Below are positions 23,126-31,127 of a DNA stretch of 40,653 nt, piece after piece; position 1 is the first letter of the stretch; each line of letters opens with the position of its first letter. Source of the DNA: Micromonospora antibiotica (GTDB lineage Bacteria > Actinomycetota > Actinomycetes > Mycobacteriales > Micromonosporaceae); NCBI RefSeq assembly GCF_017599305.1, contig NZ_JAGFWR010000037.1, positions 1 to 40,653 of the forward strand, read 5' to 3'. A model generated the notes under the pieces. That model ran no database searches, had not been told where the DNA came from, and saw only the letters and a program-made list of their open reading frames with translations. The position numbers were made by a program, and so were the translations under genes.

Positions 23126-23385
23126 CCAAGAAAAACTGGGAGTTCACGGTACGCCTCCGCGGCGTGGAGGAAGACCAATACGCCGACATCATCAACACGG
23201 TGTGGATGCAGCTTAGGGCGATCGGAGGCGACTTCGCCGTCATACCGGACCGACTTGGCAATGCGGCTGCACTCGACGCCCGGTGGGACTCGTACAGCGA
23301 GGTGTCCTGGACAGCGGGCGGCCGGGGCGGGACCCCACAGGCGAAGGCGGCCCGCAAGCGGCGCTCCACCGACAGCGGCCAATGA
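23122..23385 (+). CDS. Small protein of unknown function
   Basis: An 87-aa protein beginning MTKKNWEFTVRLRGVEEDQY with a basic tail (KAARKRRSTDSGQ). I do not recognise the family. The start overlaps the stop of the RelE-like gene (ATGA at 23122) and its stop overlaps the start of the next gene (ATGA at 23382), so it is translated as part of this operon. The first 60 residues alternate strand and helix in a small-partner-protein style; no catalytic motif is seen. Confidence 0.7.
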   Translation: MTKKNWEFTVRLRGVEEDQYADIINTVWMQLRAIGGDFAVIPDRLGNAAALDARWDSYSEVSWTAGGRGGTPQAKAARKRRSTDSGQ

Positions 23386-24401
23386 TGGCACCGAGGTCGC
23401 GTGTTCGTCCGACGCAGCGCGTCTGCGTCAACTGCGGCGACACCATCCACGGCCGGGCGAACACCCGCCAGCGAGGGCCGGACATCGCCTGGTACGCCCA
23501 CTGCCGACCCTGCGCCGACCTGGTCGCCGACCAGATGCAACCGCTCGGTCTGCTGCCGGGCGGGGGCATCGACGTCTACCAGTGCCGCAACTGCGGCAGC
23601 CTCCGCGTCTGCCGTACCGGCTGGCGGACCCGGTGCCACATCTGCCTGGACGAGCGATCCGCCGGGCTGAGCCTGGCCGCCGGGGCACGCCTGCTGACCC
23701 GGCTACCGGACGAACCCGCGCTCGCGGACCGGGTACGCCACTTCGCCGGCCTGGCCGACACCGACATCATCCCCACCCGGGACGCCGCCGAGTTCCAGGC
23801 CGCGATCACTCTCGGCGAGGAACTCGACAGGCATCGCCGCGACGGCTGGACCGACCTGGCCGGCGACGTCCACGGCCTACCGTGGTACGGCGAACGGCAG
23901 GCACCCTTCTCGCACGGGACCTGGGGCCTGCACCTGCGCTGCGGCTCGTGGCAACGGCTGCGTGACCGCAGTTGCGCCCAGTGCCCGCCCGAGCCCGACG
24001 ACCGGACCTTCGCCGCGCTGCGGGACACGCCGTACCTGCTGTATCTGGTGCGGCACCGCGGACTACTGAAGTTCGGCGTCGGCGGGGCGAGCCGGGTACG
24101 GCAACACCTGTGTGCCGGTGCCCAACTGGTGGAGGTCGTCGAGGGGCGGCATGCGGACGTCATGGAGGCGGAAGCGGACCTCAAGCGGCAGAAACGGGCC
24201 GCGGGGGAGTCGTTGCGCTGGTGGCGTACCCGCCGGATGCCGGAGTCGTTCGGAGCGGGCACCGAAGTGGTCCGGAACGGAGTACGGATCAGGCTCGGTG
24301 ACTACCTGGGTAACGGAATCGACGTGACCGACCGCTTCACGGAAGCCGCCGACCTAACCACGGACCGGCGCAATCGGCTTCGTCGGGCTCACCATCAGTG
24401 A
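23382..24401 (+). CDS. Zinc-ribbon protein with GIY-YIG-like region
   Basis: A 339-aa protein. Two Cys4 zinc ribbons occupy the N-terminus (C15/C18/C41/C44 and C68/C71/C85/C88). A third Cys cluster is near residue 186-205 (CGSW, CAQC). From about 216 to 275 the sequence YLLYLV, LLKFGVGGASRVRQH, then MEAEADLKRQKR resembles a GIY-YIG nuclease core with its Arg and Glu, though the second motif is FGV instead of YIG. It could cut nucleic acid or only bind it. ATG 23382 overlaps the upstream stop (ATGA). As last gene of the DUF262 operon it is a candidate second nuclease. It converges with the immunity gene by 7 nt. Confidence 0.72.
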   Translation: MMAPRSRVRPTQRVCVNCGDTIHGRANTRQRGPDIAWYAHCRPCADLVADQMQPLGLLPGGGIDVYQCRNCGSLRVCRTGWRTRCHICLDERSAGLSLAAGARLLTRLPDEPALADRVRHFAGLADTDIIPTRDAAEFQAAITLGEELDRHRRDGWTDLAGDVHGLPWYGERQAPFSHGTWGLHLRCGSWQRLRDRSCAQCPPEPDDRTFAALRDTPYLLYLVRHRGLLKFGVGGASRVRQHLCAGAQLVEVVEGRHADVMEAEADLKRQKRAAGESLRWWRTRRMPESFGAGTEVVRNGVRIRLGDYLGNGIDVTDRFTEAADLTTDRRNRLRRAHHQ

Positions 24402-24811
24402 AGTGCCGGGCTGGGAGGTCGGTGGTAGCCGAGGAGCCGCATCGCTTCCTTTCCAGCTGCGCGAAGATCCTCGACCCGTAGTTCAGGAATTTCATAGTTG
24501 TTCGCCCGGATGGCGGCCAGGAAGTCTTCAGGGAGGCGTGCGTGGTAGGTCTCCACGTAGAACCGCAGATCGTCGCGCCAGAGCCACTCCCCGTCCGTCA
24601 GCACGGAAGCTCCGCCGACGATATGCCGGCCGCTGCCGAGGGCATCCGACTCTGCGCCCATCACGTCGATCAGGCCGTGTCCGTCGCGCAGGTATCGGAC
24701 CACGCGATCGGCATCGGGAAGCGGACGTGGAGCCAGCTGGGCGTGGATGCTCTCGGTGTAGACCTCGACCGGATCTGGCCCGAGTTCTCGGAAGAAGCCC
24801 GCAGTCTTCAC
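24395..24811 (-). CDS. Putative immunity protein for the upstream toxin
   Basis: A 138-aa acidic soluble protein starting VKTAGFFRELGPDPVEVYTE. It lacks recognised catalytic motifs. It starts at GTG 24811, overlapping the stop of the large toxin-like gene in GTGA and with GAGGAG upstream. This position, size and charge are those of immunity proteins that follow polymorphic toxin genes. The function is inferred from context only. Confidence 0.7.
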   Translation of the reverse strand: MKTAGFFRELGPDPVEVYTESIHAQLAPRPLPDADRVVRYLRDGHGLIDVMGAESDALGSGRHIVGGASVLTDGEWLWRDDLRFYVETYHARLPEDFLAAIRANNYEIPELRVEDLRAAGKEAMRLLGYHRPPSPALH

Positions 24812-26124
24812 CGGTGCTCCTCTGGCCGAGGCTCGAAGACCCTCCAGCTGCCGCCGGCTTCGACGATGGGCGGCTCGGGAGCAGCCGCCCATCGTTCCGT
24901 ACCGACCCGCTTCGTCGGCGCGACCACGGGTACCCCGAGCGCGTCAGCGACCTGTTGCCCGAGCGGGACGGCGTCGATCAACTTGGGATCGATCGAGCCC
25001 GAGTAGCAGGACACCAGCCGCACCGGTCCTCCGTGATAGTCCGGGTTGTCTCTGAGCGCCGTGGCGATCTGTGCTGCGCTGGTCGGGTTCCCGTCCATGT
25101 CCGCCCCCTCGGCCGAGACTTTACCGGGGATGAAGTAGCCCTTGTCGGTGCCGTGGACGACGACGTCGTGGTGCCCGTCCAGGGGCAGAACCTTCTCCAT
25201 GTTCCGTATCGTGCGAGCGTCGTACCCAATGCTCGTGGAATGGTCGGTGTGGTAGACCGGATCACCGGCGGCGAGATAGGAGTCCGGCAGCGCCTCCGGG
25301 CGCGTCGGTCGGGATCGCGGATCAGCCCAGTCGCGGCGTCTGCCCATCCGGTCGGTCGGACCGATCCGAGTGAGCCGGTTGAGGGCCTGCTTGAGTTTCT
25401 CGATGAGGTCGCCGAGGCGGCGCAGTTCCGGCAGCAACCGCCGCAGGCTGGCCAGCAGCCCGCGCAGCAGCCGGGCGATCCGCGCCGCCCACGATCCCAC
25501 CAGCGTGGTCACCTGCTCCACCACCCACGGCGTGGCGAGCCCGCCGGTGGCGAGCAGTTCGCCCGCGTACACGATGAGGCGGGAGACGCAGGCGGCGATG
25601 GCGTCGCGGACGAGGAGCCGGACGGCGGCGACGAGGCCGGCGGCGCCCTCGGTGGCGGCGGCGAGGGTGTCGGCGCCCCGGGCGAGGCCGGTGATCGCCT
25701 GGTGCTGCTCGGTGGCCCAGGCCCGGTAGGCGGTGCCGGCGTCGCCGCCCCAGCCGGCGACCTCGGTGCGCACCGCGTGGGTCAACTCGGCGGCGTCTGC
25801 GCGCAGGGCGGCGGCGACGTTGCGCCAGGTCTGGGCGTGGGCGGTGATCTGGGCGGGGTCACCGGCGAGCCAGTCGAGGGCCTCGCTGAGGGGTTTGACG
25901 TGTTCGATGAGCCAGGCGATGCCGTACTGGAGCAGCGCGCCGACCGGGTCGGAGACGAGGGCGAGGGCATCCAGGCCGGCGCTGACCACGCCGAGGCTGC
26001 CGTCGATCCAGCTGCCGGTGCGGACGCCCTGGGCGATGAGTTCGATGTCCTCGCAGATCCAGATCCCGGCCCATGCGCTGGGGTCGGCGTCCGACGCGGT
26101 GGCGACCAGCGGGTTGCCGGTCAC
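24808..26124 (-). CDS. Type VII-secretion-style toxin with caspase-like C-terminal domain
   Basis: A 438-aa protein from GTG 26124. Residues 80-170 have a WXG100/PPE-like helical region with WLAGDP and EVAGWGGDAGTAYRAW. A helical linker rich in Leu/Arg follows (about 210-255), then a variable region and a C-terminal domain (about 300-438). That domain has DVVVHGTDKGYFIPG (His324-Gly325) and GGPVRLVSCYSG (Cys373). The His-Gly and Cys-x-x-Gly strand-end motifs are those of clan CD (caspase-like) cysteine peptidases and related toxin domains. The plan, a secretion-type N-terminus with a C-terminal enzyme followed by a small overlapping gene, is that of a polymorphic toxin. The catalytic activity is inferred. 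Confidence 0.78.
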   Translation of the reverse strand: MTGNPLVATASDADPSAWAGIWICEDIELIAQGVRTGSWIDGSLGVVSAGLDALALVSDPVGALLQYGIAWLIEHVKPLSEALDWLAGDPAQITAHAQTWRNVAAALRADAAELTHAVRTEVAGWGGDAGTAYRAWATEQHQAITGLARGADTLAAATEGAAGLVAAVRLLVRDAIAACVSRLIVYAGELLATGGLATPWVVEQVTTLVGSWAARIARLLRGLLASLRRLLPELRRLGDLIEKLKQALNRLTRIGPTDRMGRRRDWADPRSRPTRPEALPDSYLAAGDPVYHTDHSTSIGYDARTIRNMEKVLPLDGHHDVVVHGTDKGYFIPGKVSAEGADMDGNPTSAAQIATALRDNPDYHGGPVRLVSCYSGSIDPKLIDAVPLGQQVADALGVPVVAPTKRVGTERWAAAPEPPIVEAGGSWRVFEPRPEEHR

Positions 26125-26441
26125 CGGCGGTCCCGTATCTGATCGAGTTGTCGGGCGGCGCGGGTGTCGGCGGCCCGGTAGCTCTCGGCGCTGCGGCGGA
26201 GCTTGCCGGCGGTGTCGCGGACCGATCCGGCGGCGGTGTCGACGCCGTCGACCAGGGTCCGTTGGAGGCCGCCGAGCAGCGTCGGCATGATCGCGCAGAG
26301 CTGCCCGTACGCATCAGCGTCGAGCCGGACGTGGTGGCCGGCCTGTCGGGCGGTGTCCAGGCTGTCGGCGCAGCGGTCCAGGTGGGCGGCGTGCGTGGTC
26401 AGGTCGTCCGGATCGACCCGGATGCCGTCACCGGTGAGCAT
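26121..26441 (-). CDS. EspC/WXG100-like type VII secretion target
   Basis: A 106-aa helical protein starting MLTGDGIRVDPDDLTTHAAH. A DPDDL start, two long amphipathic helices and a Gly-rich turn are typical of ESX-1 EspC-like or WXG100-like proteins. It overlaps the toxin gene by 4 nt (GTGA) and probably partners the WXG-like part of the toxin for export. ATG 26441 is preferred; a longer reading to 26516 gives an unlikely Arg/Pro-rich leader inside the upstream gene. Confidence 0.8.
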   Translation of the reverse strand: MLTGDGIRVDPDDLTTHAAHLDRCADSLDTARQAGHHVRLDADAYGQLCAIMPTLLGGLQRTLVDGVDTAAGSVRDTAGKLRRSAESYRAADTRAARQLDQIRDRR

Positions 26442-26829
26442 CCGGGGTGTCCTGGCCGGGGTCGAGGCGCTGCCGGTGCGCCGCGATGATCGCCTGGGCG
26501 GTCGGGTCGTCGGCACCGAGGACCCGGGTGGTGGCCTCGGTGAGCTGCCGCAGCAGGTCGGTGCGCGCGGCGCGGGCGGTGGCCATGATCTGCCGGGCGG
26601 TGTGGGCTGCGGAGTGTCGCCGGGTCTGTTCGTCGAGCCGCAGGTCGACCAGCAGGCCGGTGGGGTCGACGGTGACCTCGATGGTCCGGTCGGGGCTGCG
26701 GGCGGTGCCGGTCAGGGTGTGCACCTGGGCCGCGAGGCGCTGCGCCCGCTCCGCCCGGTCGGTGAACGACGCCTCCCACCCGTCGAGTCGGCGGGTCGCC
26801 GCGTCCAGGGCCGCCTCATCCGCCCACAT
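26428..26829 (-). CDS. YbaB/EbfC-like protein of the secretion operon
   Basis: A 133-aa protein with the YbaB/EbfC layout: a long N-terminal helix (LDGWEASFTDRAERAQRLAA), a central strand pair (TIEVTVDPTGLLVDLRLDE) and a C-terminal helix. In actinomycetes, YbaB-like genes often lead operons with WXG100 proteins and toxins, where they are thought to be secretion-associated and not nucleoid proteins. ATG 26829 has GAGGG upstream, and its end overlaps the EspC-like gene by 14 nt. Confidence 0.8.
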   Translation of the reverse strand: MWADEAALDAATRRLDGWEASFTDRAERAQRLAAQVHTLTGTARSPDRTIEVTVDPTGLLVDLRLDEQTRRHSAAHTARQIMATARAARTDLLRQLTEATTRVLGADDPTAQAIIAAHRQRLDPGQDTPDAHR

Positions 26830-27116
26830 TCCACCCTCCCCGGGGGACAGTCACCGACGCCGGCCCGGTCGGGCCGGGACGCCTCGGTCAACGGCGGACC
26901 GTGGTCACCGACACCGTACCAACCGGTTACGCACGGCAGTGTCCCGTCGGAACCGGTCTCGGCGGACGGCCGCGACGCGGGGTGTCGAGTCGGCTTCCCG
27001 ACTGGGGCGCGACGATCCGGGGGTTGTCCGGGGGTGCCGCACCGTCCATTATGCTCACAGCGCGTGCCGGCGACGATGCCCTCGGTAGTCACGCGCCTGA
27101 ACGAAGGGACCCCTGC

Positions 27117-27758
27117 ATGAACTGGACCGAGCGGATCAGCCCACTGCTGCGGCGGCGGGGCCCGGGGACGACCACCCCGCTGCGTGCCGTCCTGGCCCTG
27201 CTCGCCGTGCTGGTCGCGGGGGTCGCCGCCACGCTCACCGTCGCGACGCCAGCCAGCGCCGCGACCACCACGATCTGCAAGAGCTCGCCGATCCCCGCCG
27301 GCTACGTGATCATCGCGGAGGGCTCGTCGGCGTCCTGCCCGTACAGCTTCCCCAACACGTGGACGATCACCACGCCCTCCACCACCTCGACCACCGTGAT
27401 GTGCAAGGCCTCCGCCGTGCCGACCGGCTACGTGATCCTGGCCGAGGGGTCGTCGGCGTCCTGCCCGTACAGCTTCCCCAACACCTGGACCATCAAGATC
27501 CCGCCGACCGGCTCGGCGAGCGTGATGTGCAAGGCGTCCACCCTGCCGTCCGGTTTCGTGATCATCGCGCAGGGGTCGTCGGCGTCCTGCCCCTACAGCT
27601 TCCCCAACACCTGGACCATCACCACCCCGTCCACCACGGGCATCACCACCATCTGTTCGGCCTCGCCGATCCCGGCCGGCTATGTCGTGGTCGGCACCGG
27701 GTCCTCGGCATCCTGCCCCTACAGCTTCCCGAACACCAGGAGCATCAGGCTGCCCTGA
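27117..27758 (+). CDS. Secreted protein of four 42-residue repeats
   Basis: A 213-aa protein with a signal peptide to about residue 48 (VATPASAA). The mature part consists only of four tandem repeats, each with one Cys near its start, GYVI-type strand, and the invariant GSSASCPYSFPNT block, so two Cys per repeat that may form a disulfide. I do not recognise the family. The unit looks like a small beta module displayed at the cell surface or secreted. ATG 27117 follows GAAGGGACCCCTGC. It is divergent from the type VII operon by 287 nt of spacer. Confidence 0.8.
   Translation: MNWTERISPLLRRRGPGTTTPLRAVLALLAVLVAGVAATLTVATPASAATTTICKSSPIPAGYVIIAEGSSASCPYSFPNTWTITTPSTTSTTVMCKASAVPTGYVILAEGSSASCPYSFPNTWTIKIPPTGSASVMCKASTLPSGFVIIAQGSSASCPYSFPNTWTITTPSTTGITTICSASPIPAGYVVVGTGSSASCPYSFPNTRSIRLP
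27276..27755 (+). repeat. Four tandem 126-bp repeats
   Basis: The Cys codon starting each unit is at 27276, 27402, 27528 and 27654, an exact 126-bp period (42 aa); the fourth unit is cut short by the stop. Central parts of the units are almost identical at DNA level, so the array is young or homogenised. Confidence 0.9.
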
Positions 27759-27775
27759 TCGGCGGGCTCCGGCTG

Positions 27776-27794
27776 CGGCCCCGAACGGGGGCCG
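27776..27794 (+). terminator. Possible terminator after the repeat protein
   Basis: A 7-bp GC-only stem (27776-27782 with 27788-27794, loop GAACG) lies 17 nt after the stop of the repeat gene. It is short and lacks a U-tract. Confidence 0.35.
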
Positions 27795-27913
27795 TGGCCC
27801 GGCTCGCCGCCGACGCCGAGCCCCGCGCGTCGCGCCGGCCCGCCCCGGGTGCGTAGAGTTCCCGGGTCGGGCCGGCGGTCGGCCCCGGATGGCAGGGCGG
27901 GACGATAGCGGAC

Positions 27914-29398
27914 ATGACGGTGGACAACGTCGGACAATCGGGCAACGCCGACAGCCGGGGGCGCGACGCCGGCACCCCGGGTGTCGACCAGGACGAGTTG
28001 GCGGTCGCGCTGCGGGTCTTCGCGGCGCTGGAGGCGCTGCCCAGCGACCACCCGGACGTGGTACGGGTGCAGCGGGCCACCGCCCGGCTGTTCAAGATGG
28101 TGAAGCAGCGGCGACGCGAGGAGCGGCGGGAGAGCGTCCTGGCCCACGACCGCGCGGTCACCGCCGCCACCGCGACGGGTGCACCGGGCCGGATCGACGA
28201 CGAGACCAAGGGCATCCCGCTCGCCTCACCGACCGCCGGTGACTCCGCCGGCACCCTGATCAACCCGCGCGGCTGCTACATCTGCAAGACCCGCTACCGC
28301 CAGGTCGACGCGTTCTACCACCAGCTCTGCCCCGACTGCGCCACCCTCAACCGGGAGCGCCGCGACGCACGGTGCGACCTGACCGGGCGGCGGGCGCTGC
28401 TCACCGGGGGACGCGCCAAGATCGGCATGTACATCGCGCTGCGCCTGCTGCGCGACGGCGCGCACACCACGATCACCACCCGGTTCCCGCACGACGCGGT
28501 CCGCCGCTTCACCGCCATGCCGGACAGCGCCGACTGGCTGCACCGGCTGCGCGTGGTCGGCATCGACCTGCGCGACCCCGCCCAGGTGGTGGCGCTGGCC
28601 GACTCGGTCGCCGCGCAGGGCCCGCTGGACATCCTGATCAACAACGCCGCGCAGACGGTACGCCGCACCCCCGGCGCGTACGCCCACCTGGTCGCCGCCG
28701 AGTCGGCGGCGCTGCCCGAGGGGCCGCTGCCGGAGCTGCTCACCTTCACCGGCGGCCGGGGCGTCACCCTGGCGCTGCCGGACGGGACCGTGCCGGCGGC
28801 CGCCATCGCCCCGCACGCCCTCACCGCGCTGGCGCTGACCGGCCGGTCAGCCACGCCGGAGCGGATCGCCGCCGCCACCGCCATCGACGCCGGTGGGCTC
28901 GCCCCCGACCTCGGGGACACCAACAGTTGGGTGCAGCGGGTGCACGAGGTCGACCCGGTCGAGCTGCTCGAGGTGCAGCTGTGCAACGTCACGGCCCCGT
29001 TCGTGCTGGTCAGTCGGCTGCGGCCGGCGTTGGCCGCGGCGCCGACCGGGCGGGCGTACGTGGTGAACGTGTCGGCGATGGAGGGGCAGTTCGCCCGGGG
29101 TTACAAGGGGGCGGGGCACCCGCACACCAACATGGCGAAGGCGGCGCTGAACATGCTCACCCGCACCAGCGCCGAGGACATGCGCGCCGACGGCATCCTG
29201 ATGACCAGCGTCGACACCGGCTGGATCACCGACGAGCGTCCGCACCCGACGAAGATGCGCCTGGCCGACGAGGGCTTCCACGCCCCGCTGGACCTGGTCG
29301 ACGGGGCTGCCCGGGTGTACGACCCGATCGTCCGTGGCGAGCGGGGCGAGGAACTCTACGGCTGCTTCCTCAAGGACTACGCGCCCTGCGCCTGGTGA
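27914..29398 (+). CDS. SDR-fold protein with N-terminal zinc finger, catalytic Tyr missing
   Basis: A 494-aa protein. Residues 1-110 are helical and charged. A Cys4 zinc finger follows (C121/C124/C139/C142 in CYICK and CPDC), then a Rossmann-fold SDR domain with TGGRAKIG (164-171) as cofactor motif and LINNAAQT. In the catalytic segment Ser remains (VNVSAMEGQF) and Lys remains (NMAKAALNML). The Tyr four residues before Lys is Thr (HTNMAK). Either another residue does its job or the protein binds NAD(P) without normal redox activity. It may be a regulatory or sensor SDR; the substrate is unknown. The start is ATG 27914, with no strong Shine-Dalgarno. Confidence 0.85.
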   Translation: MTVDNVGQSGNADSRGRDAGTPGVDQDELAVALRVFAALEALPSDHPDVVRVQRATARLFKMVKQRRREERRESVLAHDRAVTAATATGAPGRIDDETKGIPLASPTAGDSAGTLINPRGCYICKTRYRQVDAFYHQLCPDCATLNRERRDARCDLTGRRALLTGGRAKIGMYIALRLLRDGAHTTITTRFPHDAVRRFTAMPDSADWLHRLRVVGIDLRDPAQVVALADSVAAQGPLDILINNAAQTVRRTPGAYAHLVAAESAALPEGPLPELLTFTGGRGVTLALPDGTVPAAAIAPHALTALALTGRSATPERIAAATAIDAGGLAPDLGDTNSWVQRVHEVDPVELLEVQLCNVTAPFVLVSRLRPALAAAPTGRAYVVNVSAMEGQFARGYKGAGHPHTNMAKAALNMLTRTSAEDMRADGILMTSVDTGWITDERPHPTKMRLADEGFHAPLDLVDGAARVYDPIVRGERGEELYGCFLKDYAPCAW

Positions 29399-29460
29399 GC
29401 GGTGGGCGGGCCGACCCGGAGCCGGGGCCGTGGTCGCGCCCGGGACGGCCGCCTCCGGGG

Positions 29461-29814
29461 TCAGGCGACCCGGGGGACCGGCAGCACGCCCCGGTGGATG
29501 GTGCCCGAGATGTCGCCGGTCTGGTCGACGACCGGTGACCTCGGCGCGACCCGGGCGGCGGCGTCGACCGGGTCGGGTGGCCCACCGGCGGGCGGGACGG
29601 CCGGCAGCACCGTGGTCGGGGCGAGCGAGGCCCCGATCTCGGCCAGCAGGCCGTGCAGCCGGGACACGTCGTCGAGGGCCATCCGGAACGAACCCCGACA
29701 GGTCACGCCGCTCCACAGGGACAGCACCACTGCTCCGCGTTCCGGGTGGTAGCTGACCCGCATCGTCCGTTCGTCGCCCCGTACGTCGGTGAACAGGTCA
29801 CCGAAGCTGGGCAT
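29461..29814 (-). CDS. Conserved-looking small protein of unknown function
   Basis: A 117-aa protein, MPSFGDLFTDVRGDERTMRV, then SYHPERGAVVLSLWSGVTCRG and SFRMALDDVSRLHGLL. The pattern fits a small beta-sheet domain with a Pro-rich disordered tail. I recognise no family. ATG 29814 is preferred over ATG 29832 because GGAGAGG lies about 8 nt before it. It lies downstream of dinB on the same strand but 64 nt away. Confidence 0.7.
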   Translation of the reverse strand: MPSFGDLFTDVRGDERTMRVSYHPERGAVVLSLWSGVTCRGSFRMALDDVSRLHGLLAEIGASLAPTTVLPAVPPAGGPPDPVDAAARVAPRSPVVDQTGDISGTIHRGVLPVPRVA

Positions 29815-29878
29815 CGGCAGTACCTCTCCCATCGATCCAGCATGCCCGAGCCGGCGGCGCCGGGGAAGCCCCGACGGA

Positions 29879-31066
29879 TCAGTCGGGCAATCGGGGCATC
29901 TCCAGGCCGGGGCGACGGCCGAGCAGGGTGGCCCGGGTCAGCGCCGCCGCCCCGAACCGGTCCCGGACGGCGTCGACGGCGGTGTCCAGCTCGACGTCCC
30001 GGTCGGCGTCGAACGGCAGTTCGGGCTGCACCGGGGCGTCGTCGAGGTTGCCCACCGCCACCCCGATCAGGGTGACCCCGCGTCGGGTCAGCTCGGGCTG
30101 GGCGGCGCGCAACAGTGACCGGGCGGTGTTCAGCAGCGGTGTCGTCCGGTCGGTGGCCCGGCGCAGGGTCCGGGACCGGGTGGCCGAGGTGTAGTCGGCG
30201 AACCGCAGCCGCAGGGTCACCGTCCGGCCGGCCCGGCCGGCGGCCCGCATCCGGCGGGCCACCCGGTCGACCAGCCCGGACAGGGTGGCGTCGACGTCGG
30301 CGGGGGAGTGCGGCCCGGCCCCCAGGGCGTGCTGGGCGCCCATCGACGACCTGCGCCGGCCCACCTGCACCGGCCGTGGGTCGCGGTTGTGGGCCAGCGC
30401 GTGCAGGTGCCCGCCCGCGCCGACGCCGAGCAGCGACTCCAGGGCGGGAACGTCGAGGCGGGCCACCTGGCCGACGGTCCGGATGCCCCGGGCGCGCAGC
30501 TTCGCCGCGGTGACCGGGCCGACACCCCAGAGCCGTTCCACCGGCAGCGGGTGCAGGAATGCCAGCTCGCCGTCGGGCGGCACCTCCAGCAGGCCGTCCG
30601 GCTTGGCCACCCCGCTGGCGACCTTGGCGAGGAACTTCGTCCGGGCCACCCCGACCGTGATGGGCAGCCCGACCTGCTCGCGCACCGCCCGACGCAGCCG
30701 GGTCGCGATCTGCACCGGTGATCCGGAGAGCCGGCGCAGGCCCCCCACGTCGAGGAACGCCTCGTCGATGGAGAGCCCCTCCACCCAGGGGGTGGTGTCC
30801 CGGAAGATGGCGAACACCGCCCGGCTCGCCGCCGTGTACGCGGCCATCCTCGGCGGCACCACGACCGCCCCGGGGCAGAGCCGCCGGGCCTGCCGGCCGC
30901 CCATCGCGCTCTGCACGCCGTACGCCTTCGCCTCGTAGCTGGCCGCGAGGACCACCCCGCCGCCGACGATCACCGGCCGGCCGCGCAGCCGGGGGTCGTC
31001 CCGCTGCTCGACCGAGGCGTAGAACGCGTCCAGGTCGGCGTGCAGGATGCGGGCTCCGGTCGACAC
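29879..31066 (-). CDS. dinB: DNA polymerase IV (Y-family, DinB)
   Basis: A 395-aa translesion polymerase. Catalytic motifs are intact: HADLDAFYASVEQ near the N-terminus (D11) and LSIDEAFLDV. Helix-hairpin-helix residues (LWGVGPVTAAKLRARGI) follow, then the little-finger domain. QPELPF near the C-terminus is a plausible beta-clamp binding motif. The start is GTG 31066. No Shine-Dalgarno is seen, so a leaderless mRNA is likely. A LexA-like box sits 11-26 nt upstream, suggesting DNA-damage control. Confidence 0.95.
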   Translation of the reverse strand: MSTGARILHADLDAFYASVEQRDDPRLRGRPVIVGGGVVLAASYEAKAYGVQSAMGGRQARRLCPGAVVVPPRMAAYTAASRAVFAIFRDTTPWVEGLSIDEAFLDVGGLRRLSGSPVQIATRLRRAVREQVGLPITVGVARTKFLAKVASGVAKPDGLLEVPPDGELAFLHPLPVERLWGVGPVTAAKLRARGIRTVGQVARLDVPALESLLGVGAGGHLHALAHNRDPRPVQVGRRRSSMGAQHALGAGPHSPADVDATLSGLVDRVARRMRAAGRAGRTVTLRLRFADYTSATRSRTLRRATDRTTPLLNTARSLLRAAQPELTRRGVTLIGVAVGNLDDAPVQPELPFDADRDVELDTAVDAVRDRFGAAALTRATLLGRRPGLEMPRLPD

Positions 31067-31076
31067 CGAACCATGT

Positions 31077-31092
31077 TCGCACAGATGTTCGA
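31077..31092. promoter_or_regulatory. LexA (SOS) box candidate upstream of dinB
   Basis: TCGCACAGATGTTCGA differs at one position from the actinobacterial SOS palindrome TCGAAC-N4-GTTCGA (read on the minus strand as TCGAAC-ATCT-GTGCGA). Immediately next to it, CGAAC-CAT-GTTCG (31067-31079) is a second CGAAC/GTTCG pair with a 3-nt spacer. Both lie where they would block a leaderless dinB promoter. Confidence 0.65.
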
Positions 31093-31127
31093 AAAATGGT
31101 GCTGAGCTGCCCGGTTCGGGTCGCGGG

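Noticed and set aside
24403..26142. A 579-aa plus-strand frame opposite the toxin operon
   Set aside because: Gly/Ala/Asp-rich shadow without motifs; the minus strand has four overlapping genes with good ribosome sites.
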